Source: a virus
Length of the DNA stretch: 20,528 nt
Virus record (IMG/VR): IMGVR_UViG_3300042731_004504
Location: 1-20,528 of that record
Strand: one strand, 5' to 3'
Of the stretch, positions 1-5,906 are shown in pieces (position 1 is the first letter of the stretch; each line of letters begins with the position of its first letter). Below the pieces are notes generated by a model. The model ran no database searches. It was not told where the DNA came from and saw nothing but the letters and a program-made list of their open reading frames with translations. The position numbers were made by a program, and so were the translations under genes.

Positions 1-2
1 CA

Positions 3-314
3 CCACCCATCGATTTTGATTCAATTAAAACTTTATTTAACTCTATTTGTACGACACTACCTAAAATAAAAGGAGTGACAGAAAAAAGGAAAAAAACTTT
101 AAGAACGTGGATAAAACAAGAATCAGAAATTGACTTTGTAGAATTTTTCAACATAGTTAATGATTCTGATTTCTTAAGTGGGAGAAATGGAGTTTGGTCA
201 GGGTGTAGCTTTGACTGGATTCTAAAACCTGAGAATAGGATAAAAATCCTAGAAGGTAATTATAAAAATAAAGGAGATGATAAGAGTGATCTCGAAAAAG
301 AACTTGGATGGTAA
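3..314 (+). CDS. Phage replisome-organizer-type replication protein, C-terminal part (5' end outside window)
   Basis: The frame is open from the left edge to the TAA at 312-314, so this is the 3' end of a longer gene; the GTG at 75 is internal. The visible 103 residues read like the C-terminal tail of phage replisome organizers and DnaD-like proteins: a short N-S-I-C-x-x-L-P-K motif, a basic stretch T-E-K-R-K-K, then F-F-x-x-V-x-x-S-D-F-L-S-G, a W-x-x-x-F-D-W-I-L-K block and N-R-I-K-I-L-E-G-N-Y. Family knowledge: these proteins bind the phage origin with an N-terminal winged helix (not visible here) and recruit the helicase. The directly following, overlapping helicase-loader gene fits an origin-opening operon. 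Family assignment is from motif memory and fairly confident; the exact N-terminal domain is unknown. Confidence 0.8.
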   Translation, partial: PPIDFDSIKTLFNSICTTLPKIKGVTEKRKKTLRTWIKQESEIDFVEFFNIVNDSDFLSGRNGVWSGCSFDWILKPENRIKILEGNYKNKGDDKSDLEKELGW

Positions 315-1062
315 TGTATTACAAACAATATCAAGTGAAAAATGTGAAATTTGTGGGCTCAATATAAAAATAAACAAAGTAATGATTTTTGGAGAAGAAA
401 AATCATTCAAACAAAAGTGTAATTGTGAAATTGAAAAACAAAAGAAAAAAGAAAAAGAAATTGAAGCAAGACAGAAACAAAATAGACTCAATCAATTGTT
501 TAGATCAAGTCTATTGGGTAAAAAACTTCTTGAAGCCGACTTCGACAAGTTATCAATAACTAAATATAACAAAGAAATTATAACAGAATATAAAAATATT
601 GTAAATTGTTTCGACAAATATAGTCATGTTTCATATTTGTTGAAATCTCATCCCGGTACAGGCAAAAGCTATATGACAGCGTGTTTAATTAATGATTTGA
701 TTAAACAATATATCGATTGTGTGTATGTTATAGTGCCTGATTTAATCGCATATATAAAAGATACCTACAATAAAAACAATATAAATACAGAAGAAAATTT
801 TATATATACATTAAATAATTGTAGTTCTTTGGTTTTAGATGACTTAGGAGCTGAAAACACAACAGAAACAGCAAAAGAAAAATTATTTAGAATTATTAAC
901 AATAGATATAACAGTAATAAATTTACTATTTTCATCACAAATGAAACAAGCAAAAATTTACAAGAAAGATTAGGAGAAAGAACATTGTCTAGAATACTAG
1001 GCATGACAAGAGGAAATGTATATAAATTAGATAAAGAGATAGATTGGAGGAAATCAAAATGA
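286..1062 (+). CDS. DnaC-like AAA+ helicase loader with N-terminal zinc motif
   Basis: 258 residues, the usual size for phage DnaC/DnaI-like loaders. It should load the replicative helicase onto the origin with the upstream organizer protein. Seen: an N-terminal CxxC...CxC set (C20, C23, C45, C47) likely binding zinc, a charged Lys/Glu helix (about 48-70), Walker A G-T-G-K-S near 124-128, Walker B L-V-L-D-D-L-G-A-E near 182-190, a sensor-1-like F-I-T-N near 216-219, and a basic R-T-L-S-R box near 232-236 that may hold the arginine finger. Start choice: AAGGAG at 271-276 abuts the ATG at 277 but lies nine bases before the GTG at 286, so GTG is preferred (the ATG would add three residues). It overlaps the previous gene by 29 bases, and its TGA overlaps the next ATG (ATGA). 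Confidence 0.9.
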   Translation: MISKKNLDGNVLQTISSEKCEICGLNIKINKVMIFGEEKSFKQKCNCEIEKQKKKEKEIEARQKQNRLNQLFRSSLLGKKLLEADFDKLSITKYNKEIITEYKNIVNCFDKYSHVSYLLKSHPGTGKSYMTACLINDLIKQYIDCVYVIVPDLIAYIKDTYNKNNINTEENFIYTLNNCSSLVLDDLGAENTTETAKEKLFRIINNRYNSNKFTIFITNETSKNLQERLGERTLSRILGMTRGNVYKLDKEIDWRKSK

Positions 1063-1133
1063 TAATAACTCAAGAAAATAGAATATATGTTGAATCAGGA
1101 TATCTAATTGATTCCAAACTTGCAAGAAATTGA
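1059..1133 (+). pseudogene. Truncated 24-codon duplicate of the 1626-1973 gene start
   Basis: An ATG overlapping the helicase-loader stop opens a 24-residue ORF whose first 21 residues match the start of the protein encoded at 1626-1973 with one change (Q5 instead of A5). It diverges after S-K-L-A and stops. At DNA level, 1074-1108 is identical to 1641-1675, and the GATTGGAGGAAATCA before the ATG recurs at 1612-1626. The unknown gene 1151-1600 lies between the two copies. I read this as the disrupted original 5' end of the gene, left behind when the intervening gene was inserted and a second 5' end became attached to the body. It could still be translated as a short peptide. Confidence 0.75.
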
Positions 1134-1150
1134 AGGGGGAGTATTAAACA

Positions 1151-1600
1151 ATGAATAATCTTAAACAGATGTTAAGTGATATATATGGTTGCACTTTTGA
1201 TAAAGAAGTGGAATTGATAAAAGCAGATGGTAAGAGTTACAAGTCTATTTGTGAGAATTATCTTCATAATTATTCTGAAAAGATAGAAAGTATTAGACTT
1301 ACGAAGACTTGGTTGAAAAAGAATATGGCCTGGTCAACAAGTCGATATAATATTTATAGAAAATCAAATGTCATTAATAAAATTTCATTGGCAAATGAAA
1401 GTGTAGATGATTGTCTTATAAGTTTTTATAGTGGTTGTTACAGCCAAAAATCAATTGATTTGAAGGTAAGTACTAAAGTAAGCAGTGATATTACATTTTA
1501 TAAATTTGGGACTGAAAAATTTATATTTTTAGGCATATCAGAGGATTATCCAGAGTCATCAAGTGTAAAAATATTTAAAGTTGCAAAAAATAAAAAGTAG
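1151..1600 (+). CDS. Unknown 149-residue protein, apparent inserted cargo gene
   Basis: Good ribosome binding site (GGGGGAG about nine bases before the ATG) and a clean frame. I do not recognise the family. It appears soluble, with no signal peptide or membrane segment. The N-terminal two thirds are Lys/Tyr/Ser-rich and probably mixed helical; the last third (about 95-145) looks like beta strands (S-S-D-I-T-F-Y-K-F-G, K-F-I-F-L-G-I-S) with a basic Lys-rich end. It is bracketed by a direct repeat (1042-1123 against 1612-1690), which suggests it entered the replication operon as a unit, like a phage moron. No HNH, GIY-YIG or LAGLIDADG homing-nuclease motif is visible. Confidence 0.75.
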   Translation: MNNLKQMLSDIYGCTFDKEVELIKADGKSYKSICENYLHNYSEKIESIRLTKTWLKKNMAWSTSRYNIYRKSNVINKISLANESVDDCLISFYSGCYSQKSIDLKVSTKVSSDITFYKFGTEKFIFLGISEDYPESSSVKIFKVAKNKK

Positions 1601-1625
1601 ATAATGAGAACGATTGGAGGAAATC

Positions 1626-1973
1626 ATGATTATAACAGCGGAAAATAGAATATATGTTGAATCAGGATATCTAATAGACTCTAAATTAGCATGTATGCTA
1701 ATAATAAATTTGAAACTTAAGAAAATAAAACTAAGCAAAGATAAAGTAACAGAACAAATAAAAGAATACTGGAATAAAAAATATAAAAGTAGCATAAGTA
1801 TTGAAAAAGTCGAAAATAAAGCACTAAAGAGGGAAAATAGATATATTTTATACTTTGAAAATAATCAGGCAAAAGTAGTAAATTTGCTTGATTATGAAGG
1901 TGATGAAGAAGAAAAAAAAGATAAGTTTGAAAATAAATTAAATAACTTAAAGGAGTTGGGAATGCTATGCTAG
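1626..1973 (+). CDS. Unknown small phage protein in replication operon (intact copy)
   Basis: 115 residues from the ATG at 1626, which has GGAGG at 1616-1620 five bases upstream; a TTG further upstream (1614) overlaps that site and is less likely. The N-terminus starts M-I-I-T-A-E-N-R-I-Y-V-E-S-G-Y and is duplicated in truncated form at 1059-1133. The middle is Lys-rich and helical, with a likely beta segment R-Y-I-L-Y-F-E-N near 77-84, and the end is acidic then helical (D-E-E-E-K-K). I do not recognise the family. It overlaps the next ORF by seven bases, so the two are probably translationally coupled. Confidence 0.7.
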   Translation: MIITAENRIYVESGYLIDSKLACMLIINLKLKKIKLSKDKVTEQIKEYWNKKYKSSISIEKVENKALKRENRYILYFENNQAKVVNLLDYEGDEEEKKDKFENKLNNLKELGMLC

Positions 1974-2275
1974 AAAAAACACTTAAAATAATAAATCGTT
2001 GCAAAAATGGCATTGAGATTATAAAAAAAGAGCCTAACACAGAAAAAATAAAAGCTTATAAAAATATAATCATTAATTTACTTGAAGAAGTTGAAGTATA
2101 TGCATTATTGTTGATAGATACATATACAAAGATATCTTTGTATAAAGTATTAAAAGATATTAATCATAGTAATATAGATAAATCAATTAAAAAAATAGAA
2201 GAATTAATAAAAAGTAATGATAATCCTATTGATATTAAAAATAAATTGGCTGGAGGGATTATATGCAACAAGTAA
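1967..2275 (+). CDS. Unknown 102-residue helical protein
   Basis: The ATG at 1967 overlaps the end of the previous gene; AAAGGAG at about 1949-1955 lies 11 bases upstream. The protein is Lys/Ile/Glu-rich and predicted all-helical, with no Cys cluster or membrane span. Its last residues overlap the next gene by 13 bases, and the GGAGGG used by that gene (about 2252-2257) lies within this coding region. I do not recognise the family; context places it with replication or nucleic-acid metabolism genes. Confidence 0.65.
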   Translation: MLEKTLKIINRCKNGIEIIKKEPNTEKIKAYKNIIINLLEEVEVYALLLIDTYTKISLYKVLKDINHSNIDKSIKKIEELIKSNDNPIDIKNKLAGGIICNK

Positions 2276-3138
2276 GCTTTTATATTGATACTTTAAAAGA
2301 CAAAGTAAAAAAAGCGATTGAAAGAATTAAAATATTTGAACAAAGCGCTTTAAGCTACTGTAATGATGGTTACTATCTTGCTTATTCAGGTGGTAAGGAT
2401 TCTGATGTAATTTTAAAACTCACAGAAATGGCAGGCGTTGAATTTAAAGCGTACTATAATCTTACAACGGTTGACCCTCCTGAACTTGTGCGGAGAGTGA
2501 AGAGAGATACAAGAATAAAAATAAGTTATCCAGGGACAACTATGTGGAAGCTTATTGTTAAAAAGAAAATGCCACCGACGCGAATTGTAAGATATTGCTG
2601 TAGTGAATTAAAAGAACGTGGCGGAGATGGGAAATTTGTAATTACTGGTGTAAGGTGGCAAGAGTCGGACAAAAGGAGAAAAAACAGAAGTACTATCGAA
2701 CTAAATAGTTACAGAAAGTATACAAACAAGCTGAATGACAACACAGAAGCAAGAAAAATGATTGAAAAATGTGAAATGAGAAGTAAACATATATTAAATC
2801 CTGTCATAGATTGGTCTTTTGATGACATATGGAATTTTATAAATGAATATGCTATAGATTATTGTGAACTGTATGATGAAGGATTTAAAAGACTCGGGTG
2901 CATAGGTTGCCCAATGCAGGGGAAAAATGTAATAAGGGGATTTGAAAGATATCCAAAATACAAGGATATGTACATAAATGCTTTTACAAAGATGATAAAG
3001 AAAAGAATAGATGATGGATTGAAAACAGAGTGGGAAACTGGCGAGGAAGTGTTTAATTGGTGGGTAAATAGTGATGAAAGAGCAAAGGAAAAAAAAATAA
3101 CAAAACTTATATATGAAAATCAAGTAAGTATATTTTAA
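2263..3138 (+). CDS. PAPS-reductase-fold (adenine nucleotide alpha-hydrolase) family protein
   Basis: 291 residues with the PP-loop S-G-G-K-D-S at 42-47, which in this family binds ATP or an adenylated sulfur compound. Further landmarks are R-Y-C-C-S-E-L-K-E at 110-118, V-R-W-Q-E-S at 130-135, L-N-P-V-I-D-W-S near 178-185 and C-I-G-C-P-M at 213-218. C112/C113 with C213/C216 could hold an iron-sulfur cluster or act in catalysis; the classical ECGxHxG tail of assimilatory PAPS reductase is absent. Phage members of this family (PF01507) are common and sometimes linked to DNA sulfur modification (DndC-like), but no dnd partner is visible here, so the reaction is unknown. The start has GGAGGG about five bases upstream. 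It ends the first operon. Confidence 0.85.
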   Translation: MQQVSFYIDTLKDKVKKAIERIKIFEQSALSYCNDGYYLAYSGGKDSDVILKLTEMAGVEFKAYYNLTTVDPPELVRRVKRDTRIKISYPGTTMWKLIVKKKMPPTRIVRYCCSELKERGGDGKFVITGVRWQESDKRRKNRSTIELNSYRKYTNKLNDNTEARKMIEKCEMRSKHILNPVIDWSFDDIWNFINEYAIDYCELYDEGFKRLGCIGCPMQGKNVIRGFERYPKYKDMYINAFTKMIKKRIDDGLKTEWETGEEVFNWWVNSDERAKEKKITKLIYENQVSIF

Positions 3139-3149
3139 AAAAACTAATT

Positions 3150-3202
3150 TTATGTTGCATATTGAATCAAATATGAAAATAAAGTTTTAATATGCAACAT
3201 AA
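3150..3202 (+). repeat. Inverted repeat, 14-bp arms, 25-bp spacer
   Basis: TTATGTTGCATATT (3150-3163) is exactly the reverse complement of AATATGCAACATAA (3189-3202). It begins just after the stop of the PAPS-reductase-fold gene. No T-run follows, so it is a weak candidate for a classical terminator; RNA hairpin at the operon end or a protein-binding site are alternatives. Confidence 0.6.
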
Positions 3203-3208
3203 TTTTAA

Positions 3209-3232
3209 TTTTAAATGCACTAGCATTTAAAA
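3209..3232 (+). repeat. Hairpin, 10-bp stem and 4-base loop
   Basis: TTTTAAATGC pairs with GCATTTAAAA around the loop ACTA. It is directly downstream of the preceding inverted repeat and has no T-tract after it. Together the two structures fill much of the gap between the PAPS-reductase-fold gene and the next small ORF. Confidence 0.5.
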
Positions 3233-3312
3233 TAACAAAGATTATATGTCAAGATATAAATTTATAAGTCTGAAAATGAACACGCTTAAAATTAAACGAG
3301 AGGACGGTTAAA

Positions 3313-3414
3313 ATGATGAGTAAATTTGGAAAAGTTGTAAGATACAGACTAATATATGCAAATTTGAACTTAGATTTGTATAAAAATGATTATAAAAAAT
3401 ATAGAACTTTTTAA
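3313..3414 (+). CDS. Small basic 33-residue ORF
   Basis: GAGAGGA about nine bases before tandem ATG ATG codons gives a good initiation site. The peptide starts M-M-S-K-F-G-K-V-V-R-Y and is Tyr/Lys-rich. The next ORF begins inside it in another frame with no ribosome binding site of its own, which suggests translational coupling. Function unknown. Confidence 0.5.
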   Translation: MMSKFGKVVRYRLIYANLNLDLYKNDYKKYRTF

Positions 3415-3562
3415 AGGATACAAAGTAAAAAAAATTGAAAAAGCAACTAAAAAAGGAACAAGAATTATTTTTGAGAAATTGGAAGATGATAAGTTTGATT
3501 TTGAAATGAAAAAAATTAGAAATTATCTAGGAGTTGATCACGTGAATAAAATCGACAAATAA
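3386..3562 (+). CDS. Small 58-residue ORF coupled to the upstream mini-gene
   Basis: ATG at 3386 lies within the 3313-3414 ORF (29-base overlap, different frame). The product is rich in Lys, Ile and Glu with a strand-like stretch K-G-T-R-I-I-F-E-K and a helical end, and looks protein-like rather than random. There is no clear Shine-Dalgarno of its own, so expression probably relies on ribosomes finishing the upstream ORF. A terminator follows 14 bases after the stop. Unknown function. A frameshift splitting one ancestral gene is possible but cannot be shown from this sequence alone. Confidence 0.45.
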   Translation: MIIKNIELFKGYKVKKIEKATKKGTRIIFEKLEDDKFDFEMKKIRNYLGVDHVNKIDK

Positions 3563-3576
3563 ATAAAAAAAATGAT

Positions 3577-3613
3577 AAAATACAATATATTACAACATAT
3601 ATTGTATTTTTTT
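3577..3613 (+). terminator. Intrinsic terminator before the ArpU-like gene
   Basis: AAAATACAATATAT (3577-3590) pairs perfectly with ATATATTGTATTTT (3597-3610) around the 6-base loop TACAAC, and the T-tract runs on to 3613. It separates the early small ORFs from the regulator gene, whose ATG is only 13 bases downstream, so that gene is probably expressed by read-through or by a promoter overlapping this hairpin. Confidence 0.8.
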
Positions 3614-3625
3614 GCGAGGTGAATT

Positions 3626-4174
3626 ATGAAAAAAACAACAACAAAACAAAGAATTATATATATTTTAAAAACTTATTTGCAAACGTTAGCAAATATAGAG
3701 ATTTCAAAAATGAATATTGAGTTCTATACAAAAGAACTCAATAAGGTTAGAGCTGGGGGAGTAACCTTGGTAGAATATGACGAAATATTCTATATGCGAA
3801 AAAACCTTTTTGACTATATGTACTTTTCTGATGTAGAAAAAGAAGTTCTAAAGAATGAGAGTGTAAAATATGCAGATGAAAAGAATCTACAAGAGAAAAT
3901 ATATCATGAAAGAGGGTTATTTGACCATTATAATGCCATAGTGGATTTAGTTGAAACGTCACTTAAAACATTGACCAAAAAAGAAAAATTTATTATTGAA
4001 ATAAAGTATTTAAGTGACATAAGTTATAAATGGGAAGATATTACGAAAAACTTTAACAGGCATTTCAAGACAGAAGTTTCTAAAGATTACCTTTTGAATG
4101 AGTTACATCACAAAATAATTGAAAAATTGGAAAAAACTATGGGGAATTGTTATATTATAAACTTAATCTTTTAG
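3626..4174 (+). CDS. ArpU/RinA-like late transcription regulator (sigma region 4-like)
   Basis: 182 residues. The C-terminal third resembles the sigma-70 region 4 or ArpU-type helix-turn-helix: L-T-K-K-E-K-F-I-I-E-I-K-Y (about 116-128), W-E-D-I-T-K-N-F (136-143), then a recognition-helix-like V-S-K-D-Y-L-L-N-E-L (151-160) and a basic I-I-E-K-L-E-K end. The N-terminal part is helical and charged, likely for dimerisation. Family knowledge: ArpU/RinA/LtrC-type phage proteins switch on late genes in Gram-positive phages and sit just upstream of the packaging genes, as here. AGGTGAAT lies before the ATG. Assignment is from pattern recognition; HTH position and size fit, but the sequence is divergent. 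Confidence 0.65.
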   Translation: MKKTTTKQRIIYILKTYLQTLANIEISKMNIEFYTKELNKVRAGGVTLVEYDEIFYMRKNLFDYMYFSDVEKEVLKNESVKYADEKNLQEKIYHERGLFDHYNAIVDLVETSLKTLTKKEKFIIEIKYLSDISYKWEDITKNFNRHFKTEVSKDYLLNELHHKIIEKLEKTMGNCYIINLIF

Positions 4175-4177
4175 TTA

Positions 4178-4205
4178 TTGACTATTTAACGGTATCGCTT
4201 ATAAT
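4178..4205 (+). promoter_or_regulatory. Consensus sigma-A-type promoter for the HTH gene
   Basis: TTGACT at 4178-4183 and TATAAT at 4200-4205 with a 16-bp spacer, 21 bases before the ATG of the excisionase-like gene, so the leader would be short. The spacer contains GGTATCGCT, close to the GTTATCGCT found in the palindrome at 4468-4509, hinting at a shared binding protein. Confidence 0.8.
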
Positions 4206-4226
4206 TGAAATGAGGAGGTAATAAAT

Positions 4227-4421
4227 ATGAATGTAATAGACAAAGTGGTTACTGTAAATGAAGCAGCTAATATACTGGGGAAAGGTGAAAGTACAGTAAG
4301 GAGACTGTGTGCAAAAAACCAAATCCCAAAAAAATTTTATAAAAAGGTCGGAAAAACATATATTCTTGACAAAGAATGGCTATACAACGAATTATCCAAG
4401 GAATTGAAAAAAGCCGAATAG
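4227..4421 (+). CDS. Excisionase/MerR-like helix-turn-helix DNA-binding protein
   Basis: 64 residues with a canonical HTH_17 layout: V-T-V-N-E-A-A-N-I-L-G-K-G (about 8-20), turn, S-T-V-R-R-L-C-A-K (22-30), I-P-K-K-F-Y-K-K (33-40) and a wing ending Y-I-L-D-K-E-W-L. Such small proteins bind bent DNA as recombination directionality factors or as regulators. No integrase is in the window, so I cannot say it excises anything; a role as regulator binding the nearby 42-bp palindrome is equally plausible. It has an excellent AGGAGGT seven bases upstream and its own consensus promoter. Its stop codon lies within the terminator hairpin that follows. Confidence 0.85.
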   Translation: MNVIDKVVTVNEAANILGKGESTVRRLCAKNQIPKKFYKKVGKTYILDKEWLYNELSKELKKAE

Positions 4422-4434
4422 GCTTTATTTTTTT
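4410..4434 (+). terminator. Intrinsic terminator overlapping the HTH gene stop
   Basis: AAAGCC (4410-4415), loop GAATA, GGCTTT (4421-4426), then a T-rich tail to 4434. The TAG stop (4419-4421) is inside it. With the promoter at 4178-4205 it makes the HTH gene a one-gene unit. Confidence 0.85.
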
Positions 4435-4467
4435 GTCCTTTTAGCTTAATAATATTGTTATTGTATA

Positions 4468-4509
4468 AGCGTTATCGCTATGATAGTATTGAATCATAGT
4501 AATAACGCT
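4468..4509. repeat. 42-bp symmetric interrupted palindrome (operator-like)
   Basis: The order is AGCGTTAT, 3 bases, TATGAT, 8 bases, ATCATA, 3 bases, ATAACGCT: two nested arm pairs, perfectly symmetric in spacing. With a one-base slip the outer arms extend to GTATA/TATAC. It lies in the gap between the HTH terminator and the next small gene. Two half-sites per arm is the layout of a dimer-of-dimers operator or a recombinase/Xis site. TATGAT at 4479-4484 could also serve as a -10 element with TTGTTA (4455-4460), in which case a bound protein would block it. Confidence 0.65.
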
Positions 4510-4580
4510 ATACAGATGAAAAAATTTATTGAAATATAATTATATCAAGAAATGCAAAAAAAATCAATGGAGGTAAAATT

Positions 4581-4802
4581 ATGGTAATTGACAAAGAAAC
4601 GTTATTTGAAAATGAATTGAATAAAAAAATTAATTTTTACACAACTAAAGCACTAACAGATAGTGAAATTGATGAGTTGATCGAGGAACACGAAGCGCAA
4701 AACCTAATATTTATAGGTTATGAAGGTGATGAGATTTACAGTAATGACATAGTAAGAAAATACAAAATAATTGGAGAAGATAACGAACCATTACCGTTTT
4801 AA
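4581..4802 (+). CDS. Small acidic protein of unknown function
   Basis: 73 residues with a strong GGAGGT six bases before the ATG. It is acidic (many Glu/Asp), with a helix around 25-40 (L-T-D-S-E-I-D-E-L-I-E-E-H) and a likely beta hairpin around I-F-I-G-Y-E-G-D-E-I-Y. No cysteines or membrane segments. Small acidic phage proteins sometimes mimic DNA or inhibit host enzymes, but nothing here proves that. It sits between the 42-bp palindrome and the recombination gene. Confidence 0.7.
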   Translation: MVIDKETLFENELNKKINFYTTKALTDSEIDELIEEHEAQNLIFIGYEGDEIYSNDIVRKYKIIGEDNEPLPF

Positions 4803-4806
4803 TTAA

Positions 4807-4827
4807 GAGAGAGATTTCTCTCTCTCT
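4807..4827. repeat. GA/TC hairpin downstream of the small acidic gene
   Basis: A run of alternating AG followed by its complement forms a stem of eight to nine base pairs with a two-to-three-base loop. It is followed by A-rich rather than T-rich sequence, so on the + strand it is not a standard intrinsic terminator; it could slow or protect transcript ends. Confidence 0.5.
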
Positions 4828-4871
4828 CAAAAAAAATATCTGGAAAAATTTTTGTCTAAGGAGATGATACC

Positions 4872-5516
4872 ATGGAAAACAATATAATGCAATTATTACA
4901 AAAACCCTTCATGCCAAACGAACTAGAATGGCGAGTTGGAGCGACAACAAAAGATAAAACTAAAGGGATAGCACTTGTTTACGTAACCAATAGAGCAATA
5001 CAAAATAGGCTAGATAAAGTTTTTGGATGTTTTAGCTGGAAAAATGAGTTTAGAATATGGAAAAACGGTCAACTATGCGGAATAAGTGTAAAGAATGAAA
5101 ACGAATGGATAACAAAATGGGACGGAGCGGATGATACAGAATTTGAATCATTGAAAGGAGGACTTAGTGACAGCATGAAAAGAGCCGCGTATCAGTGGGG
5201 AATTGGAAGATATTTATATTCATTACCTACAAAATGGGTTAAGATAAAACAAGTTGGAAAGTCTTATAAAATTGACATGACAAAAGAACAATTAGAAAAA
5301 TTAATACCAACTGAATTTTTGCCAAATGAATATAAAATTACTCAAGAACATATAAAAAAAATAATGACACTTGCACATTCTTGTAATTTTACGGATGACG
5401 ATATAAAAAAATGGATAAAAATTAAATTTAGTAAAAAATCTAAAAAAGATTTAAATTTAATTGAATATGAAACTTTGGTTAATGAATTATCCAAACATAA
5501 AAAAGAGGCTGTTTAA
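4872..5516 (+). CDS. Rad52/22-family single-strand annealing protein
   Basis: 214 residues. The diagnostic block K-G-G-L-S-D-S-M-K-R-A-A-Y-Q-W-G-I-G-R-Y at 95-114 is the Rad52/Sak-type core signature. W-R-V-G-A-T near 20-25, V-T-N-R-A-I-Q-N-R-L-D (38-48) and W-K-N-E-F (56-60) fit the same fold. Family knowledge: these proteins bind single-stranded DNA and anneal complementary strands during phage recombination and replication. The C-terminal region (about 145-210) is helical with Lys-rich parts, ending in L-I-E-Y-E-T-L-V-N-E-L, as in many phage homologues. GGAGATGAT lies upstream of the ATG. No SSB or exonuclease partner is visible beside it. Its stop lies in a hairpin. Confidence 0.92.
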   Translation: MENNIMQLLQKPFMPNELEWRVGATTKDKTKGIALVYVTNRAIQNRLDKVFGCFSWKNEFRIWKNGQLCGISVKNENEWITKWDGADDTEFESLKGGLSDSMKRAAYQWGIGRYLYSLPTKWVKIKQVGKSYKIDMTKEQLEKLIPTEFLPNEYKITQEHIKKIMTLAHSCNFTDDDIKKWIKIKFSKKSKKDLNLIEYETLVNELSKHKKEAV

Positions 5517-5526
5517 ACAGTCTCTT
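5503..5526 (+). terminator. Hairpin at the end of the Rad52-like gene
   Basis: AAGAGGCTGTTT (5503-5514) pairs with AAACAGTCTCTT (5515-5526) with one G-U pair and essentially no spare loop. It covers the TAA stop. The sequence after it is A-rich, not T-rich, so termination efficiency on this strand is doubtful. Confidence 0.5.
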
Positions 5527-5605
5527 ACAAAAAAAAGAGGGAAATATTGTGAAAATATGAAACTAACTATAAAATAATAAAATAACAATGGAGAAAGGAG
5601 TATTT

Positions 5606-5722
5606 ATGAAATATATAGTTGATTATAAGGAAAAATTTGAAAATACATTTGAAATATCATTTGATGATTATTTATATGTTTTGAAAAATACGGTAAAAAA
5701 AATCGAATGGGGAGGATATTAA
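5606..5722 (+). CDS. Small 38-residue ORF
   Basis: GGAGAAAGGAG precedes the ATG with good spacing, so translation is likely. The peptide is Tyr/Phe/Lys-rich, with F-E-I-S-F-D-D-Y-L-Y in the middle and K-K-I-E-W-G-G-Y at the end. The final Trp-Gly-Gly codons double as the GGGGAGG ribosome binding site of the next mini-ORF. Function unknown. Confidence 0.55.
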   Translation: MKYIVDYKEKFENTFEISFDDYLYVLKNTVKKIEWGGY

Positions 5723-5770
5723 ATGAGGAAATGTAAAAATTGTGGTGGAATAATAATAGATAAAATTTAA
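5723..5770 (+). pseudogene. 15-codon zinc-ribbon start, probably truncated
   Basis: The ATG follows the preceding TAA directly, with GGGGAGG about nine bases upstream. The peptide begins M-R-K-C-K-N-C-G-G, the first knuckle of a zinc ribbon, then stops after 15 codons without the second CxxC. It looks like the remnant of a small zinc-finger gene; a functional micro-peptide cannot be excluded. Confidence 0.45.
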
Positions 5771-5786
5771 AATATTTTTAAAATTT

Positions 5787-5809
5787 AAGAGCTAAAATAG
5801 CTCTTTTTT
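5787..5809 (+). terminator. Intrinsic terminator closing the recombination unit
   Basis: AAGAGCTA (5787-5794), loop AAA, TAGCTCTT (5798-5805), then a T-tract. It insulates the upstream genes from the strong promoter that follows at 5853. Confidence 0.85.
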
Positions 5810-5852
5810 ATGCAAAAAATAAAGCATTTGTTTTAAATTGCAAAAAAATTTG

Positions 5853-5882
5853 TTGACAATTGAAAAATTTGAATCTTATAAT
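5853..5882 (+). promoter_or_regulatory. Strong consensus promoter upstream of the packaging genes
   Basis: A perfect TTGACA (5853-5858) and perfect TATAAT (5877-5882), spacer 18 bp. The expected start is near 5889. It is the best promoter in the window and lies directly before the zinc-ribbon/terminase genes, so it probably drives late transcription. An intrinsic terminator sits only about 60 bases after the start site. Confidence 0.85.
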
Positions 5883-5906
5883 AAAAGGTATAAGTTGGTG
5901 ATCGAT

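Noticed and set aside
75-77. GTG as gene start at the left edge
   Set aside because: The frame is open to base 3 and its codons fit the family motif N-S-I-C-x-x-L-P-K, so the gene starts outside the window.
4227-4580. Phage attachment site and excision module
   Set aside because: The HTH protein resembles excisionases, but no integrase is present and the palindrome is equally explained as an operator.
5838-5906. TTG start for a 78-residue zinc-ribbon protein
   Set aside because: The TTG is upstream of the -35 box of the consensus promoter; transcripts from it begin near 5889.
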